Source: Marisa cornuarietis (lineage: Eukaryota; Mollusca; Gastropoda; Architaenioglossa; Ampullariidae). Taken from it: DNA of 64,000 nt. Location: the NCBI GenBank assembly GCA_004794655.1, contig SMMW01000584.1, forward strand, positions 7,384,001 to 7,448,000, read 5' to 3'. This document shows, in pieces, positions 1-11,165 of the stretch. Made by a program: the position numbers and the translations under genes. The notes beneath the pieces are model-generated. The model saw nothing but the letters and a program-made list of their open reading frames with translations. It was not told where the DNA came from and searched no databases. The stretch's first letter is position 1, and every line of letters begins with the position of its first letter.

Positions 1-985
1 TCACAGGTGGTGTGAACTTTATACATTATAAAAGAATCTTCTCGTAGCACTTCATCTCCACGACTATATTCTCTTTTTGCAAGAATGTTGTCAGGGTACA
101 AGTCTTACATGTATAGAAGAATATGGAGATGACCAGGGATTCTGGAGTGGAGGGAGATGTCATTCCGGCAGTATTTAAGTCATCTTTCATTCTGGTGAGT
201 CCTGATGTTGTCTTGAGTGGAGGGAGATGTATTTCAGTTGTATTTCAGCCTGGTGAGCCCTGTTGTTGTTTGGACTGGAGCGAGATGTAGTTCAATTGCA
301 TTTCAATTTGGCAAGCTCAATGTTGTCTACTCTGTTCTGTAGAGCATCTCAGGCTTTGAGCCTTTGTCTGAGGCAATTAATTCCAATCATTTGAAACTGT
401 AGACTTGAGCTTCGCGCCATCGACTCTGATGTCTGTGTTGATGCTGTTAGTGGCATTGCATGTCAGCTTAGTCTTTTTTGCCCTGTGTTCTTCGCCGAAC
501 AATGCTGATTTTTTTCAAGGCTATAAACACGATCAGTGAGCTCTTGCTCTTTGCCAGCTAACTCATCTATTTCACCGATATAACTGCAGGTTGTTGAATG
601 CCTCCAGCGTTGACAAAATCTTCGCGTCTTTTTATTTCATCTCCTATGATTAACCTAAGGAGGGACTTTAGGGGAGAGTATAAAGAATTCCGATCACTAT
701 TCTGATCATTGAGTCGCCTATACTGCCATTGAAGATGATAGATTTGGTGATTTGGTCAAGTAGACGTTCTGCGACTTTGATCAGGTTGGTGTTGATGCTG
801 TACTTCCATGGTTTTGCCTATAGTGCTGCATCCAACAATGTGTTAAATGTCTTTTTAAAGTCTGTGAAGACATGGTCGAGAGCCTGTTGGTGTTGGCGGT
901 GGGGAGGTACCGTTATACTGTCACAGAAAACCATGATACCTGTCTACAACCACCCTCCACTCTCTGAACAACTCCGGAAGACGCT
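1..985 (-). pseudogene. Decayed LINE reverse-transcriptase domain
   Basis: Read on the minus strand, this segment gives broken pieces of a non-LTR retrotransposon reverse transcriptase in the expected order. Near 816-870 is DFKKTFNTLLDAAL, matching the usual FKKAFD motif with the catalytic Asp changed to Asn. Near 730-770 is a piece reading like KSIIFNGSIGDS. At about 510-582 is YIGEIDELAGKEQELTD, where the family has FADDIDGLAGKEQELTD, so the catalytic Asp pair is lost. Near 400-475 is KTKLTCNATNSINTDIRVDG, and near 50-120 a piece reading like SIFLYTCKTCTLTT, the thumb region. Frames change between the pieces and stops interrupt them. The copy is inactive and may continue past the left edge. 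The clade is uncertain. Confidence 0.8.
149..345 (-). repeat. Local tandem duplication inside the LINE relic
   Basis: On the plus strand the word GGAGGGAGATGT or a near match begins at 149, 219 and 277. It is followed each time by a related TTTCA...CTGGTGAG...TGTTGT stretch, giving three diverged units of about 58-70 bp. They lie in the part of the reverse transcriptase that would encode the region around ISLRSKIRLM, so the duplication arose after or during decay of the element. Confidence 0.6.
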
Positions 986-1404
986 GGTGACAGACACGGG
1001 ACCACATTCTACTCACCGCTGGCATTTACCTTTTTCCAAACTTTTTTCCCAAATCATGGCTTACAGAATCCTTGTTCTCTACATTGGCCTTGTGTCGTTT
1101 TGTGACGTTTTCAAGATGGCTGATCATTTCCGGGATCACAAGAGCTTTCAGTCTAATTGTTTTCCTCGTTTGGGCCTCTGGGAAGCTGCGACTCATCATC
1201 TTCGAGGTCCTTGATAGCGAAGCCACATTTGACGGCTGATGACATGTCTCGAACAAGTTTGCTCGGTCTGGAAAATTAAATGTCCAAATACCGTCAGCTT
1301 AGACGTGGTGGGGATTACAAAAAGATTGTGGTGGGACGGGAGGGGGGTGAAGGCCAGGGCATGAGGTTGGAAATCAAAAGGAAGAGAAATAAGCCAGACG
1401 AAAA

Positions 1405-1617
1405 TTGGAAAAGATTAAGGCTTGTGCTGTCGCCATCATTTTCATCATGCTTATTTCTTTCATTTCCCTTCTGTTGTTTAGACCAATATTCCAAAGATCT
1501 GCCTATAAAACTGCAGAATTTGCAGTGGTTCCATCAAACGCTCTTGTGGGTTACTGTGGATGTCGTGAGGATCCTCGCACCCCCACCCCTACCACGAGCA
1601 GGCAGTCTAAGCAATGA
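1405..1617 (+). CDS. Possible membrane-protein exon (unrecognised)
   Basis: The open frame encodes a basic stretch (KLEKIK), a clear 20-residue hydrophobic segment (ACAVAIIFIMLISFISLLLF), then RPIFQRSAYKTAEF and a short Cys motif (GYCGC) before a TGA. The order of basic tail, single membrane span and luminal stem is typical of type II membrane enzymes. There is no ATG ahead of the hydrophobic segment; an in-frame TAA lies just upstream. If coding, it would be a later exon or a pseudogene. A GTGAGG possible donor follows the GYCGC codons. No family is recognised and no homology can be claimed. Confidence 0.25.
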   Translation: MEKIKACAVAIIFIMLISFISLLLFRPIFQRSAYKTAEFAVVPSNALVGYCGCREDPRTPTPTTSRQSKQ

Positions 1618-1654
1618 TGTAATACCTGAGACTATTCCTGCTGTCGTACTGTAG

Positions 1655-2683
1655 TTACATTCGTACCTGCATTTTAAGTTAGACTTTCCTTCCTTCCAAC
1701 TGTTGCTCGTTCTTGTAAAAGTGATCCACGATCATCAAGATTATCATCTACCCTAAAATAGGTCACAAGCCTAGACACCCGAGTTTCCATCATTCAGAAT
1801 AGTCGATGTTAACCTTGCAGGCTCTCTTCGGAGAGTTTACCCCCCCCCTTCTCGCTCAGTTAAGAGCGAATTGAAAAAAAAATTGCAGAAACGATCAGAA
1901 ATCTGTGTCACAGACACGAGATGAAATGAAGCGAGCAGAAGAAAGCGGTTCTGAAACATGAGGCAAAGTTAAAATGCCGGGGAAGGCTTATCAATAAAGC
2001 TGCGGTGATTTACCTGTTGTGTGTGGAGTCGCACTGCACCTGCAGAGCCCGAAGACGCAATCGATGCAACCCACTGAGGTGTCTGGTGGCGGATCACCAC
2101 ACACAACGACGGCAATAATGACGGCAACGACCATGATACTGGTGACGATGACTTTTTTTTCAGTGTTAATGCTTGTGCAGACCTTGGAAGCTGGAGAATG
2201 GTCCAGACAGCATTTCGATGGGCATGCATCTGGCAACTAAAGCAGCTCCGGGTTCCGGTTCCAGTTTTGAGGGTTTAGCAGAACATCGTGGTCACCCTGT
2301 TGAAAATTTACAGGTCAATGGACAGAAGGCCTGGACAGTTTAAAAATGCGAGGTTGAAATTAGATGGTTACATAAAATCTTTAACCCTGCACCGAGTGCC
2401 CACAAGTGCTTGTCCTGTCGTCAGAAACGACACGGTTAAACGGAATCGATGTAAGTGACGTTGCCACGTCAGACCTGCTCGTCAGGGATGTTGGGGAAGA
2501 AGTGCATTGCTGTTAGCAGCGGCTTGACGGGGGGATTTCTATTAGAAGCAAGCACGATCCTAATGCAATGTGCATGCATTTCACGAGTCCTCGTATCGCG
2601 GCGTCTCTCTTGCCAATGCCATGTCGTCCACGAGAGCCTCTTGCAGACGATTGAACAACAAATGATTATATTTAGACCTACAG
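1655..2683. other. Stretch without a recognised gene
   Basis: Mixed-composition DNA with short homopolymers (C-run near 1840, A-run near 1875). A hydrophobic open frame on the minus strand near 1991-2236 lacks an ATG and splice support. Nothing else is supported. Confidence 0.5.
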
Positions 2684-2861
2684 TCTGTTATCGTTGATTT
2701 GGACGATTTCCCTTTCACTAACTGCTTGATGATGACTTTCTTCTGCATATTGTTTTTCACGCTGATCTTTACCTGCCTTGATCTACTTACTGCTTTCTTT
2801 TTGAAAGCAACTGGCTGTCGCTGCATTGTGTACTGTTGTATCACATCACCGCCCCATCTTG
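2684..2861 (+). CDS. Possible internal exon with a membrane segment
   Basis: The segment is bounded by an acceptor-like ATTTAGACCTACAG and a good donor, TTG|GTAAGAG. One frame is open across all 178 nt, that is 59 codons plus one base. It begins SVIVDLDDFPFTNC and continues through a strongly hydrophobic stretch (CLMMTFFCILFFTLIFTC), then a Cys-rich tail (GCRCIVYCC). The other two frames stop early. The opposite strand is also open over part of the stretch, which lowers the weight of the open frame. The product is not recognised. Confidence 0.3.
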
Positions 2862-5800
2862 GTAAGAGAAATTCGCCATAATCTTATACTTCTCTTGCAC
2901 AGCGAAAAAAGAGAGAATTTTGTGGAATAAATAAACATCTCTTGTAATGCAATACACATCGCTATTCCAGTGATTGCTTTTAGGGAGGGTGAGGGCGGAA
3001 GAAAGAACAGCGCCGGAGGTTGAGAGACCCAGTTCCAGTCACCTCCCTGTATTTAGATGGTGAGAATTCTGTGGCAAGCACCTTAGTAAAACCACTCACA
3101 ACGGACATCGGACATTGACGATGATTCCCTTGCTCCACCACCATCACCACCCAATCTACACTCCCACCCACCCACATACCCCCCCCCCAAAAAAAAAAGC
3201 TTCGCCCAGCATGTGATGAACTTTCTTCAGCTGAGGGAGGTTGCTCACAAATAGAGAAAAACGCGCGACAACATTGGCAGCTTCCGGGTCAGTAATCGTT
3301 TTGTTGGCTCGTGAAAACCCCCTCACTTCCGGATTTTTTTAGTCGTCTATATTTATTATTTATTAAGAGCAGAGATCAGTAGAATCTGTTTGGAGAATTT
3401 CTCCTTCTTTTTCTTCTCTCATCTTCTTCTATTCCCGCCTGTGTTTATGTTGAAGACGCCTACAACTAATTGTGTGAGACCTTTGTGAAGGCTTTCGTCC
3501 ATTTAAAATTTGATGCTGATATCAGTGAAGCCTATTTTTCCAGATTTTATCAATGGTCTTTAATTTTTTAATTGGGCTTAACTGTTTCTGTGGCTCCTTG
3601 ATTCCTCGTGAAATATAGAACAGTTACTAGTCCTGACATTGTTGCAGATCTACCGTGCGAGGTCACGAAGAGATTGCAACACTTCTCTGTCTGTCTGTCT
3701 GTCTGTCCGTCCGTCCGTCCGTCTGTTGATCTTATCCACGCTCCTAATGACATCATCTTTTATCCATTTTAAGCCCATGCAGCGATTTCATTGACTTATT
3801 AACCAAAGCCAAATCACAAGACGTCCCCTCTCTTCAAGTCTTCGTTAAGACTGTTAGGCACAAAGATGATAGAAGTCTGTGTAGGAGGAGTGGAGTGGTT
3901 TCTCCCTTGTATACAAACGACCAGCTCCCTGCTCTTGCAACCTGCACGAGTGTCTGCTGGTCATAACCCAGCTGCAAGGATCGCTGTGCTGGTCATGTGG
4001 TGCACTAGGGACCCCAGCTATTGGCTAGCAGGACGGCTCTAATTAAGGCTGGATGACTTTAATTAAGATGGCGTCACGCGCAAGCCTAAACAATGAAGCA
4101 CTGACATGTGGCAACGTTTAACACTTGTCATTGTCACTGATTTATGTGTGATTCATTCATTTATTCATTCATCCCTCGACTGGTACTAGTCACTGATCCT
4201 CAGCTCATAGCCTACTAGCCGTAAGAACAGCGAACTATAGCATGGTAAGTGGTTCACTGTGTGTAAGGCAATGACAGTTTAGCCCATCGCCTTCACATTG
4301 TCGGCCACGTTTGAAGGCTGGCCAAGAGAAGAGTGGTGACCCTGAGAAATGGAAGCACTTTCCCACTTAATAACAACGACAGTGGGGCTACTTCTGTCTT
4401 TAATAACCACGAAAGAACACCAGGAAAAAGTCTTGAATCACACGAGGTTTCAAGACAACGAAAGATCAGGAAATAATCAGAGATTTACTCAAACACAATC
4501 AACAAGCAACAGCTCAGAAATATTTATACTGAGCTGTTATAGAAACATGATTCTTTACATAGAAACAAAATACTGTTAAAAGGAAATTTGGGGGCGCAGA
4601 TTGTTTTCTCTGGTCATGAATCGTTAGAGAATCTCTCTCTCTCTCTCTCTGACTCTCTCACTAGAAAATTATTCGTTTGTTTTCGCTGAAGTAAGCATAA
4701 GGCATTACGACTTTTAGAGGACGGTAAGAAAATGGTAGGGGATGTAGGCCGCCACAGAAATAAAATACATTTCACCGTAGTGAAAACACGTTGGCTTTCA
4801 TTTAATTTGATTGATAGCGAGACAGAGACAGAGAAAGTGAGTGAGACAGAGGCAGAGACACAGAGGGGGAGATAGAGAGAGAGACAGAAGGCAGACGACT
4901 GACCGTCTTTCCATATTCGATCAGATCTTGTGTCTTGGCCTGTCTTACACTCCATGCACGTGGCATCCGCCGCCCATCTGCCGTTGCCATGGCAATGGCA
5001 TTGCTGTCAGCCCACTGCGTCTCCTCGCTGAGGAGGGGGTGGGGGAGAGGGAGGAGAAAGTGAACACGCCAGAGCTCAGTGTGCGTGTGAGTGAGTGAGT
5101 ACAAGAGAAAGAGACAGAGAGGGAGAGAGTTAATGAGATGAAGGGTAGTTGTGCGTCTGCTGCTCATACAGAATGTGAGCCCAGAGTAAACCCAAAGTCT
5201 TATTTCGGCTTCTTGAAATTTGGGTTGAGCAGTCAGGAAGTGGTGTGCTGAGGAAAAGGAGAGAAAACCAGGAACATTCTTCTGTCCTGGTCTTCATCGA
5301 CCCTACGGACTCTGCCGAAACCATCGGCACCGGCTACCGCGCCCCCCCCCCACAAAAAAACCCGGATTGTATTGATTGCTCTACTCTCTGTATTTGCCAG
5401 TTTCGGATACTCCAAGGAAGAAAGCCTTGCAGAGCTGCCCCCTCCCACAAAAATGGGAAAAAGAAAAAAAAAACACCCAAATCTCCCGTTGTGACCCACT
5501 TTCAAACCGTTACTTCAGAAAAATGTGCTGCTGACTGTTGGTCTGTCTTATCTGTTATCCTACTCATATCCATTCTTTATGTCTGTCTGCTTGCCTGTCT
5601 GTCTCAGCAACTGATTCTTTCTTTACAGTCTGCCTACCCGCTTGTCAAAGCTGGATCTCGGAATTGATGTATTTCTACGAAACGAAAATGGAATGCTGGA
5701 TTTTTTGTAATCTCTTTCCGCTTAGTATGTGAAAATATTAGCCTTAAATCACCTGATTTATCAAAACTGCTGAATGACAGAAGCTGCAATATTATAAATT

Positions 5801-8800
5801 TGTACGCGGCGAGTAGCTTCAAACAAGAAACTGGCGCAATATCGGTATTGTTATTGTTAATTATTATGGCTGTGCTCGTGTCAAAATATATTCCAGGCTG
5901 ATCTGTCGGGTTGTACATGTGTGGATATGTTTATGTATGTATTTATGTATGTCATTCAGATGAACGGAATGTACGGGAGAATAATAATAGTAATCAATAA
6001 TAATAATCAATAATAATAATAGTAATCAATCTCCCTTTTTGTATTGCTCTGATCTGTGTGTGTTGTGTTAGATAGGACGAGATATTGTCTCTTCTGAGAT
6101 ACTGTTTTAATAATTATCAATAATAATTAGATCTTATTTAATAATAATTAATTATTTTATATGCAGTAATATTCTTTACAAGAATATGTTGAGATTTGTA
6201 AACACAATTTGGAAAGGAAAATTTAATGTGACTTTAGTATGTGCTTTACAGCTTTTACCGTATCTCTATTTACAGTCTTTACACCATTTCTTTTACACTC
6301 TTGACAGCCACTCTCTCCCTCTTTGTCTCCCCCCCCCCCAACTTATAGGTCGCACCGTTGTTCTTATGAGTCATGAGAAATGGTTGTATGACGACCAGGT
6401 CTTATCTGTTGTGAAAATGTACAAATATCTTGGTGTCTTTTTATCGACGTCTGTCTTTTTCTTACACTCTCAATGACATGGCGAGTGAAGCAAAAAAAAA
6501 AAGAGGACTAGTTGCAATACTTAGATTGATTTGGACCGTAGGTGAACACTCCCCAGGTGTATTTTTTTAACCTGTTTGATGGGCAAATTCAACCCACAAT
6601 CAGCTCATCCTTCCCCTCACTCCCAACTTCACGCGTGTTTTAGGCGAGATGAACACAAACAAAGAGAAACAAACCTTAACGAATGAACAAAGAGAAATGG
6701 CCATGCGTGCACTTTCTCTGATTACAGAAGTATAAAAACATATTGACTCCTAACTCTGCATTTACTGTATATATATGACAGCTTAAAAGTAAAAGTGAAT
6801 TTATATTTTTAGTGATATGCTTTTCAACTCTTGGACTGTTGAGATACAAATATTTATTGGGGTTTTTTTTCTCAGAAGTCGACATTCAGATGGATATTGA
6901 AAAATGAATTTTTTTAAAAGTTAAACTGCATCATATTAATGAGTCAAAAACGACATCAAGATCATTTAAACACTTTTTTTCATTAGAAAAGAATGAGGGC
7001 GAGAAATGTACAAATTGTTTTAAATGTCTATAGCTGATTAGATATTAAAACTGTGGAAGCTATAATCTGGTAATTATAAGACTTTCAATGTCTCGTATAT
7101 TGCTTTGTTTTCTTTTCGTCTTTAGTTTCACAATATCCATCCAGTAGCATTATTTACTAGTGGTAGTAGTAGAAAGAGGCGCTGGTGGGTCGTCTGCTGC
7201 AACGTTTTTCCCAAGTCACGACATTTCGTTTGTTTGGTTTCAGGACTTCATTATGCTTAAGCTGAGTCAGCAAATACATTTTTTTGACAATTTTTTTAAT
7301 AGTAAGTATCGACGGTTCAAATACCGCACTTATAGTGATGACCCGACATGAAAACCAGAAAAGGTCAGGCTCAGGTTGGAGTGATGGGTATATGAATGCC
7401 TAATTCTCCAACGGACCTTCTCATGGGTTAGCGACATTGTCCACGGTTGTCATACTATGGTATATTTTAAGCTATTATGTATTCGTAATAATCTACTCCC
7501 GCTGCAAAATGTTATCGGACATCAATGGGAAAAGTCTAGTAGTGATGTACTGATGGTGACTGAGGATGGTAGTAGCAGAAATGAGCAAAGGACCTTCATT
7601 GCCATCAGGATTTGCTTCAAATTAATGAAATTCATTCGCCCGTACGATAAGTATCATTGACGATGGACCAGCAGGCGTGTACGTCTCCTTTTACAATCGC
7701 CATTACATGTACATGGATAATAACAAGTCTCCATCCCCCCACCCCCCAAAGCAGGAAAAAAGGTGGTCCCCGCTTTGGTGATATTCGCTTCGCATCCCAT
7801 CATGCACCGTACAGGTCGGCCGTGACTGGGCATGAGGACTTTTGCTGGCGGGCGTGCGAAACACCAGGCCCCTTACACAGGACTGTTTGCGCTAAAAGAG
7901 AAGAAGGCACAGACAGCCATGACAAAACAGCTGCAAGAGAATCGTTTCCGGTGGCCGTATGAATATTCATAAAGCCATCTCCCGCACGTGCCGTAACGGC
8001 GCGAATGGGCCGTAACTTGGCGGCGATGGTGGACCATCATGGGACAGGCTCCCGGAAACAGTAATATGGCGGTCACTTTGATAGCCGTGGCGGGGGCCAG
8101 ATTTAACTTCTGCTTAGAGTGCAGATAATTGGCTCTTTGGACAGTCAATGAAATGATAATGGTACGTGGTGCTGATTGTGGTGGCGATGGAGAGGGACTT
8201 AATTACCCTCCCCTTGTTAATAGGCAACGGATTTTTGGTCCATGTGTGGGTGGTGACTGTCTGGAGAAGACAGGAGATTGGCAGGAACGTGTGGGGGAGT
8301 ATTCATGTGTGTAAATATTGCGCGTGAGTACATGACCCATGTGTGTATAGGTGTGTGCGTGCTGCCGCGCGCGTGTGCATATGTGTATGTATGTATGTAC
8401 GTGTGTGCGTGCGCGCGAGGGGTTACTGTATTTGTGGGTGCGTCTGTGCGCGGTATATATTGTGGATGCTTGTAAATGTGGAATGGGATGGTTTAGAACA
8501 CGGGAATAAGTATATAAATAAATATAAAAATGATAAACATTTTTATTTCAAAATGCTTTAAAAAGGGGAAAGATAAAATCCAGAAAAATAATCCAGTAAC
8601 GTTAAATAGACGTAGGTACACATATAAACTATAGACACGGATTAAATATAGACATATACAAACCGGAAAAAATGACAGGAAAGAAAAAATCTGGACGAAC
8701 AGAATAAAGAAAATATTGACAAATTATCGGAGGGAGAGAAGAAAACAAATATGGTCCAGCAGATGGTAAAAGCCCAGATGTAACATAGACCAACGGATGA

Positions 8801-9980
8801 ACAGAAAGAAGAAGGAAGACGAATGCGTGGAATAAAAAAAAAGGAGTAAACGCAATCGGATGGACTGAAAGAAACAAGAAAATTCGGACGAACGGATGGA
8901 AAAGAGTGAGAGTAGTTGGGAGTGTATTTAGCATAGGAGTAGAGGAATGAAAGAAGGAAAAGGAAATTGCAAAGTTCATTCTTCGCCGCATAAAGCTCGA
9001 CAGTAAAGTCTTTGCGTTTTCAATTCTTCCGCGACCATCTCATCTGTAGTTAACTAGTTAACTAATGTTTCTGCGTCTTTCCGATGATGCCAATGTGCAA
9101 TGAGATTTTGTCCATCTGTTACGGGAACCTGACTCTCGTTGTCTTTTAGTATTGACGAAACCGGCAATAATTGTTTTCAGCCACGCGCCCCGTCGTCAGC
9201 CAGACGCTGAAATGCAGTTTAGTCATTAAGGCTGACCTCTCCTGATGCCATTGGGTCGTCTGTAAAAACCAAATAATATGCACATGCCTGGTGCCTTATG
9301 TTTTTGGTTAAAAGTAAGTCACGTAAAACATAAACTCACTATCGAGGGGAATGAAAAATAGGTTTGGCGTGTGTTCATGTCTTCCACGAAGCAGTTGGTG
9401 GAATGAGTGAAAGAAAAAACAAAGCATGAAGATCCGGGGATGTGTGTGTGTGGGGGGGGGGAGAGAAGGTAAAGAATTGTCTTTCGAAATAATGAACAGT
9501 TTAAGGTGTATCTAAAATAGAACCGACGATGCCTTGGCGTGTCTTCTTTAAAAACTCGTTTCCATAAATTTGTGTTGGTATTGGCTTTTTTTTTCAGTAC
9601 ATGTAATGTGAAGATTTTGTGTCTCCAAGATTACGGAGAACAAGCTGGTACGTGAGGCTGGTCGTTGCAGCGCCGTCTATTTGTGTCCAAACTATTGCAG
9701 CTTAACCGTCCTTCTTTCTGAAACTGGTCGTAAAGCAGTCAGGGTTCAAATGATCGTCTGCTTCTCTCGACACAGTGCATTATGCTCTTGTCGCCCACGT
9801 CTTGCACGGAAACTGGAGTTGTCTCCCGTGAGATGAGTGGGCGGTCATCTGTGTACCGATCGTTGAGACTGTCAGAAGGTGTTAAATTATTTCTCTCTTT
9901 TTTTATTTTTTTTTCTTCAAACTGATCTTTAATTATTGTCAGACTAACACAGGTATAAATGGTAACAACCAGCATTAAGA
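2862..9980. other. Intergenic or intronic stretch with simple repeats
   Basis: No gene is seen. The stretch holds a (CTGT)n/(GTCC)n tract, a (CT)n tract at 4632-4650, purine-rich GAGACAGA sequence at about 4815-4885 and 5070-5135, an (AAT)-rich patch with CAATAATAATAAT words at about 5980-6035, an AT-rich zone at about 6090-7150, and a G/T-rich patch at about 8290-8450. Short open frames lack splice or composition support. Confidence 0.5.
3685..3725. repeat. (CTGT)n then (GTCC)n microsatellite
   Basis: Five to six CTGT units pass into four GTCC units, a compound tetranucleotide array where one C/T change has spread through half the tract. Confidence 0.85.
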
Positions 9981-10240
9981 CGAAAAATTGTCATAAACCT
10001 GTCTCCGATCCGATTGTTGTAAACACCTGTATGCGCTAATCGCTTATTATTATCATTATTATTAGACAAGCACCTGCACATGATTATCACTTATTCTTGA
10101 TACTTGTTCTAGGCTGCAGTGAGGGGCAAAGTGCAAAGAGAAACACAATTTAGACACATAAGCAAAATCACTTGCTGTCATGACATGCGTGCGCAGACAT
10201 GGTTAAGTGTGTGACTCTGCTACCGACCCCTTTTTCTTCT

Positions 10241-10241
<1 letters not shown>

Positions 10242-10278
<37 letters not shown>
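10242..10278. repeat. (CA)n microsatellite
   Basis: About 18 uninterrupted CA units. A second array lies about 100 bp downstream. Confidence 0.95.
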
Positions 10279-10281
<3 letters not shown>

Positions 10282-10380
10282 TGAATATAAATTTACATAC
10301 ATGCAAATATACAAAGAAAAAGATGCATGCGTATATATATATCAGCCCCCACACGCACGATTACATACACACAAAATAAA

Positions 10381-10390
10381 CGCGCGCGCG

Positions 10391-10428
<38 letters not shown>
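10381..10428. repeat. (CG)n(CA)n compound microsatellite
   Basis: About ten CG units run directly into about fourteen CA units. Both are alternating purine-pyrimidine, so the whole tract is a candidate for Z-DNA. Confidence 0.95.
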
Positions 10429-10431
<3 letters not shown>

Positions 10432-10780
10432 GAAAAATGCATGCATTTCACCCACATGTACCCTAAAGTGCAAACACCAACTGGAACTCAAGTGCCAACA
10501 GAAAGCAACATGCGATTTAGCTACCACTACATGCGCCGACGGAGGGTGCGAAAGGTGCTGCAGTGCACATCGATGGCGCCGCGTGTTAGACGGTCGACGG
10601 TGAAGCTTCGGGAGGCTGAACATGTTGGCAGGAAAGGAAAAAACAAAAACAAAAAACCTACGTGTGGCGTGCGGCAGCTGCGCGGCAGAGGTGCGACACG
10701 CTCAGCTTGTTCTGCGTCCCTTTTGCTGTATCTGTGGCTGTATGAATCCGTCATACACAATATTGATTTTGTCATTACAG

Positions 10781-10835
10781 CTGCAGAATCTTGTTCTCGC
10801 TGATGCTACCACACTTCCAAGAGCCTGCAACATCT
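10781..10835 (+). CDS. Possible small internal exon
   Basis: A convincing acceptor (ATTGATTTTGTCATTACAG) and donor (ATCT|GTAAGTGG) enclose 55 nt that are open in one frame as LQNLVLADATTLPRACNI plus one base. Consensus-like signals at both ends of an exon-sized open segment are suggestive. At this length an open frame carries little weight, and no partner exon was identified. Confidence 0.3.
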
Positions 10836-10985
10836 GTAAGTGGAGTGCTTCTGTCTCGAGCTGTCTCTCCCTCTAACATGCATGATGCGCGTAATAATGT
10901 AAAAAGAAAAAGGCGTGGTCATCGATTTGAAATCGAGGCCAGCATCTATCCCCTCTTTCTTAAACCCTTGCTGCATTCTTTCTCA

Positions 10986-10986
10986 A

Positions 10987-11057
<71 letters not shown>
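10986..11057. repeat. (TC)n(AC)n compound microsatellite
   Basis: About 13 TC units run into about 23 AC units. A short (TA)n tract follows at about 11117-11133. Confidence 0.95.
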
Positions 11058-11063
<6 letters not shown>

Positions 11064-11165
11064 ACATTCACAAAAATCAATTACGTAAGAAACTGTCATT
11101 GTAAACACTATAAATTATATATATATATATATAATACATTCTATAATGGCCTGTTTACAGTCTAG

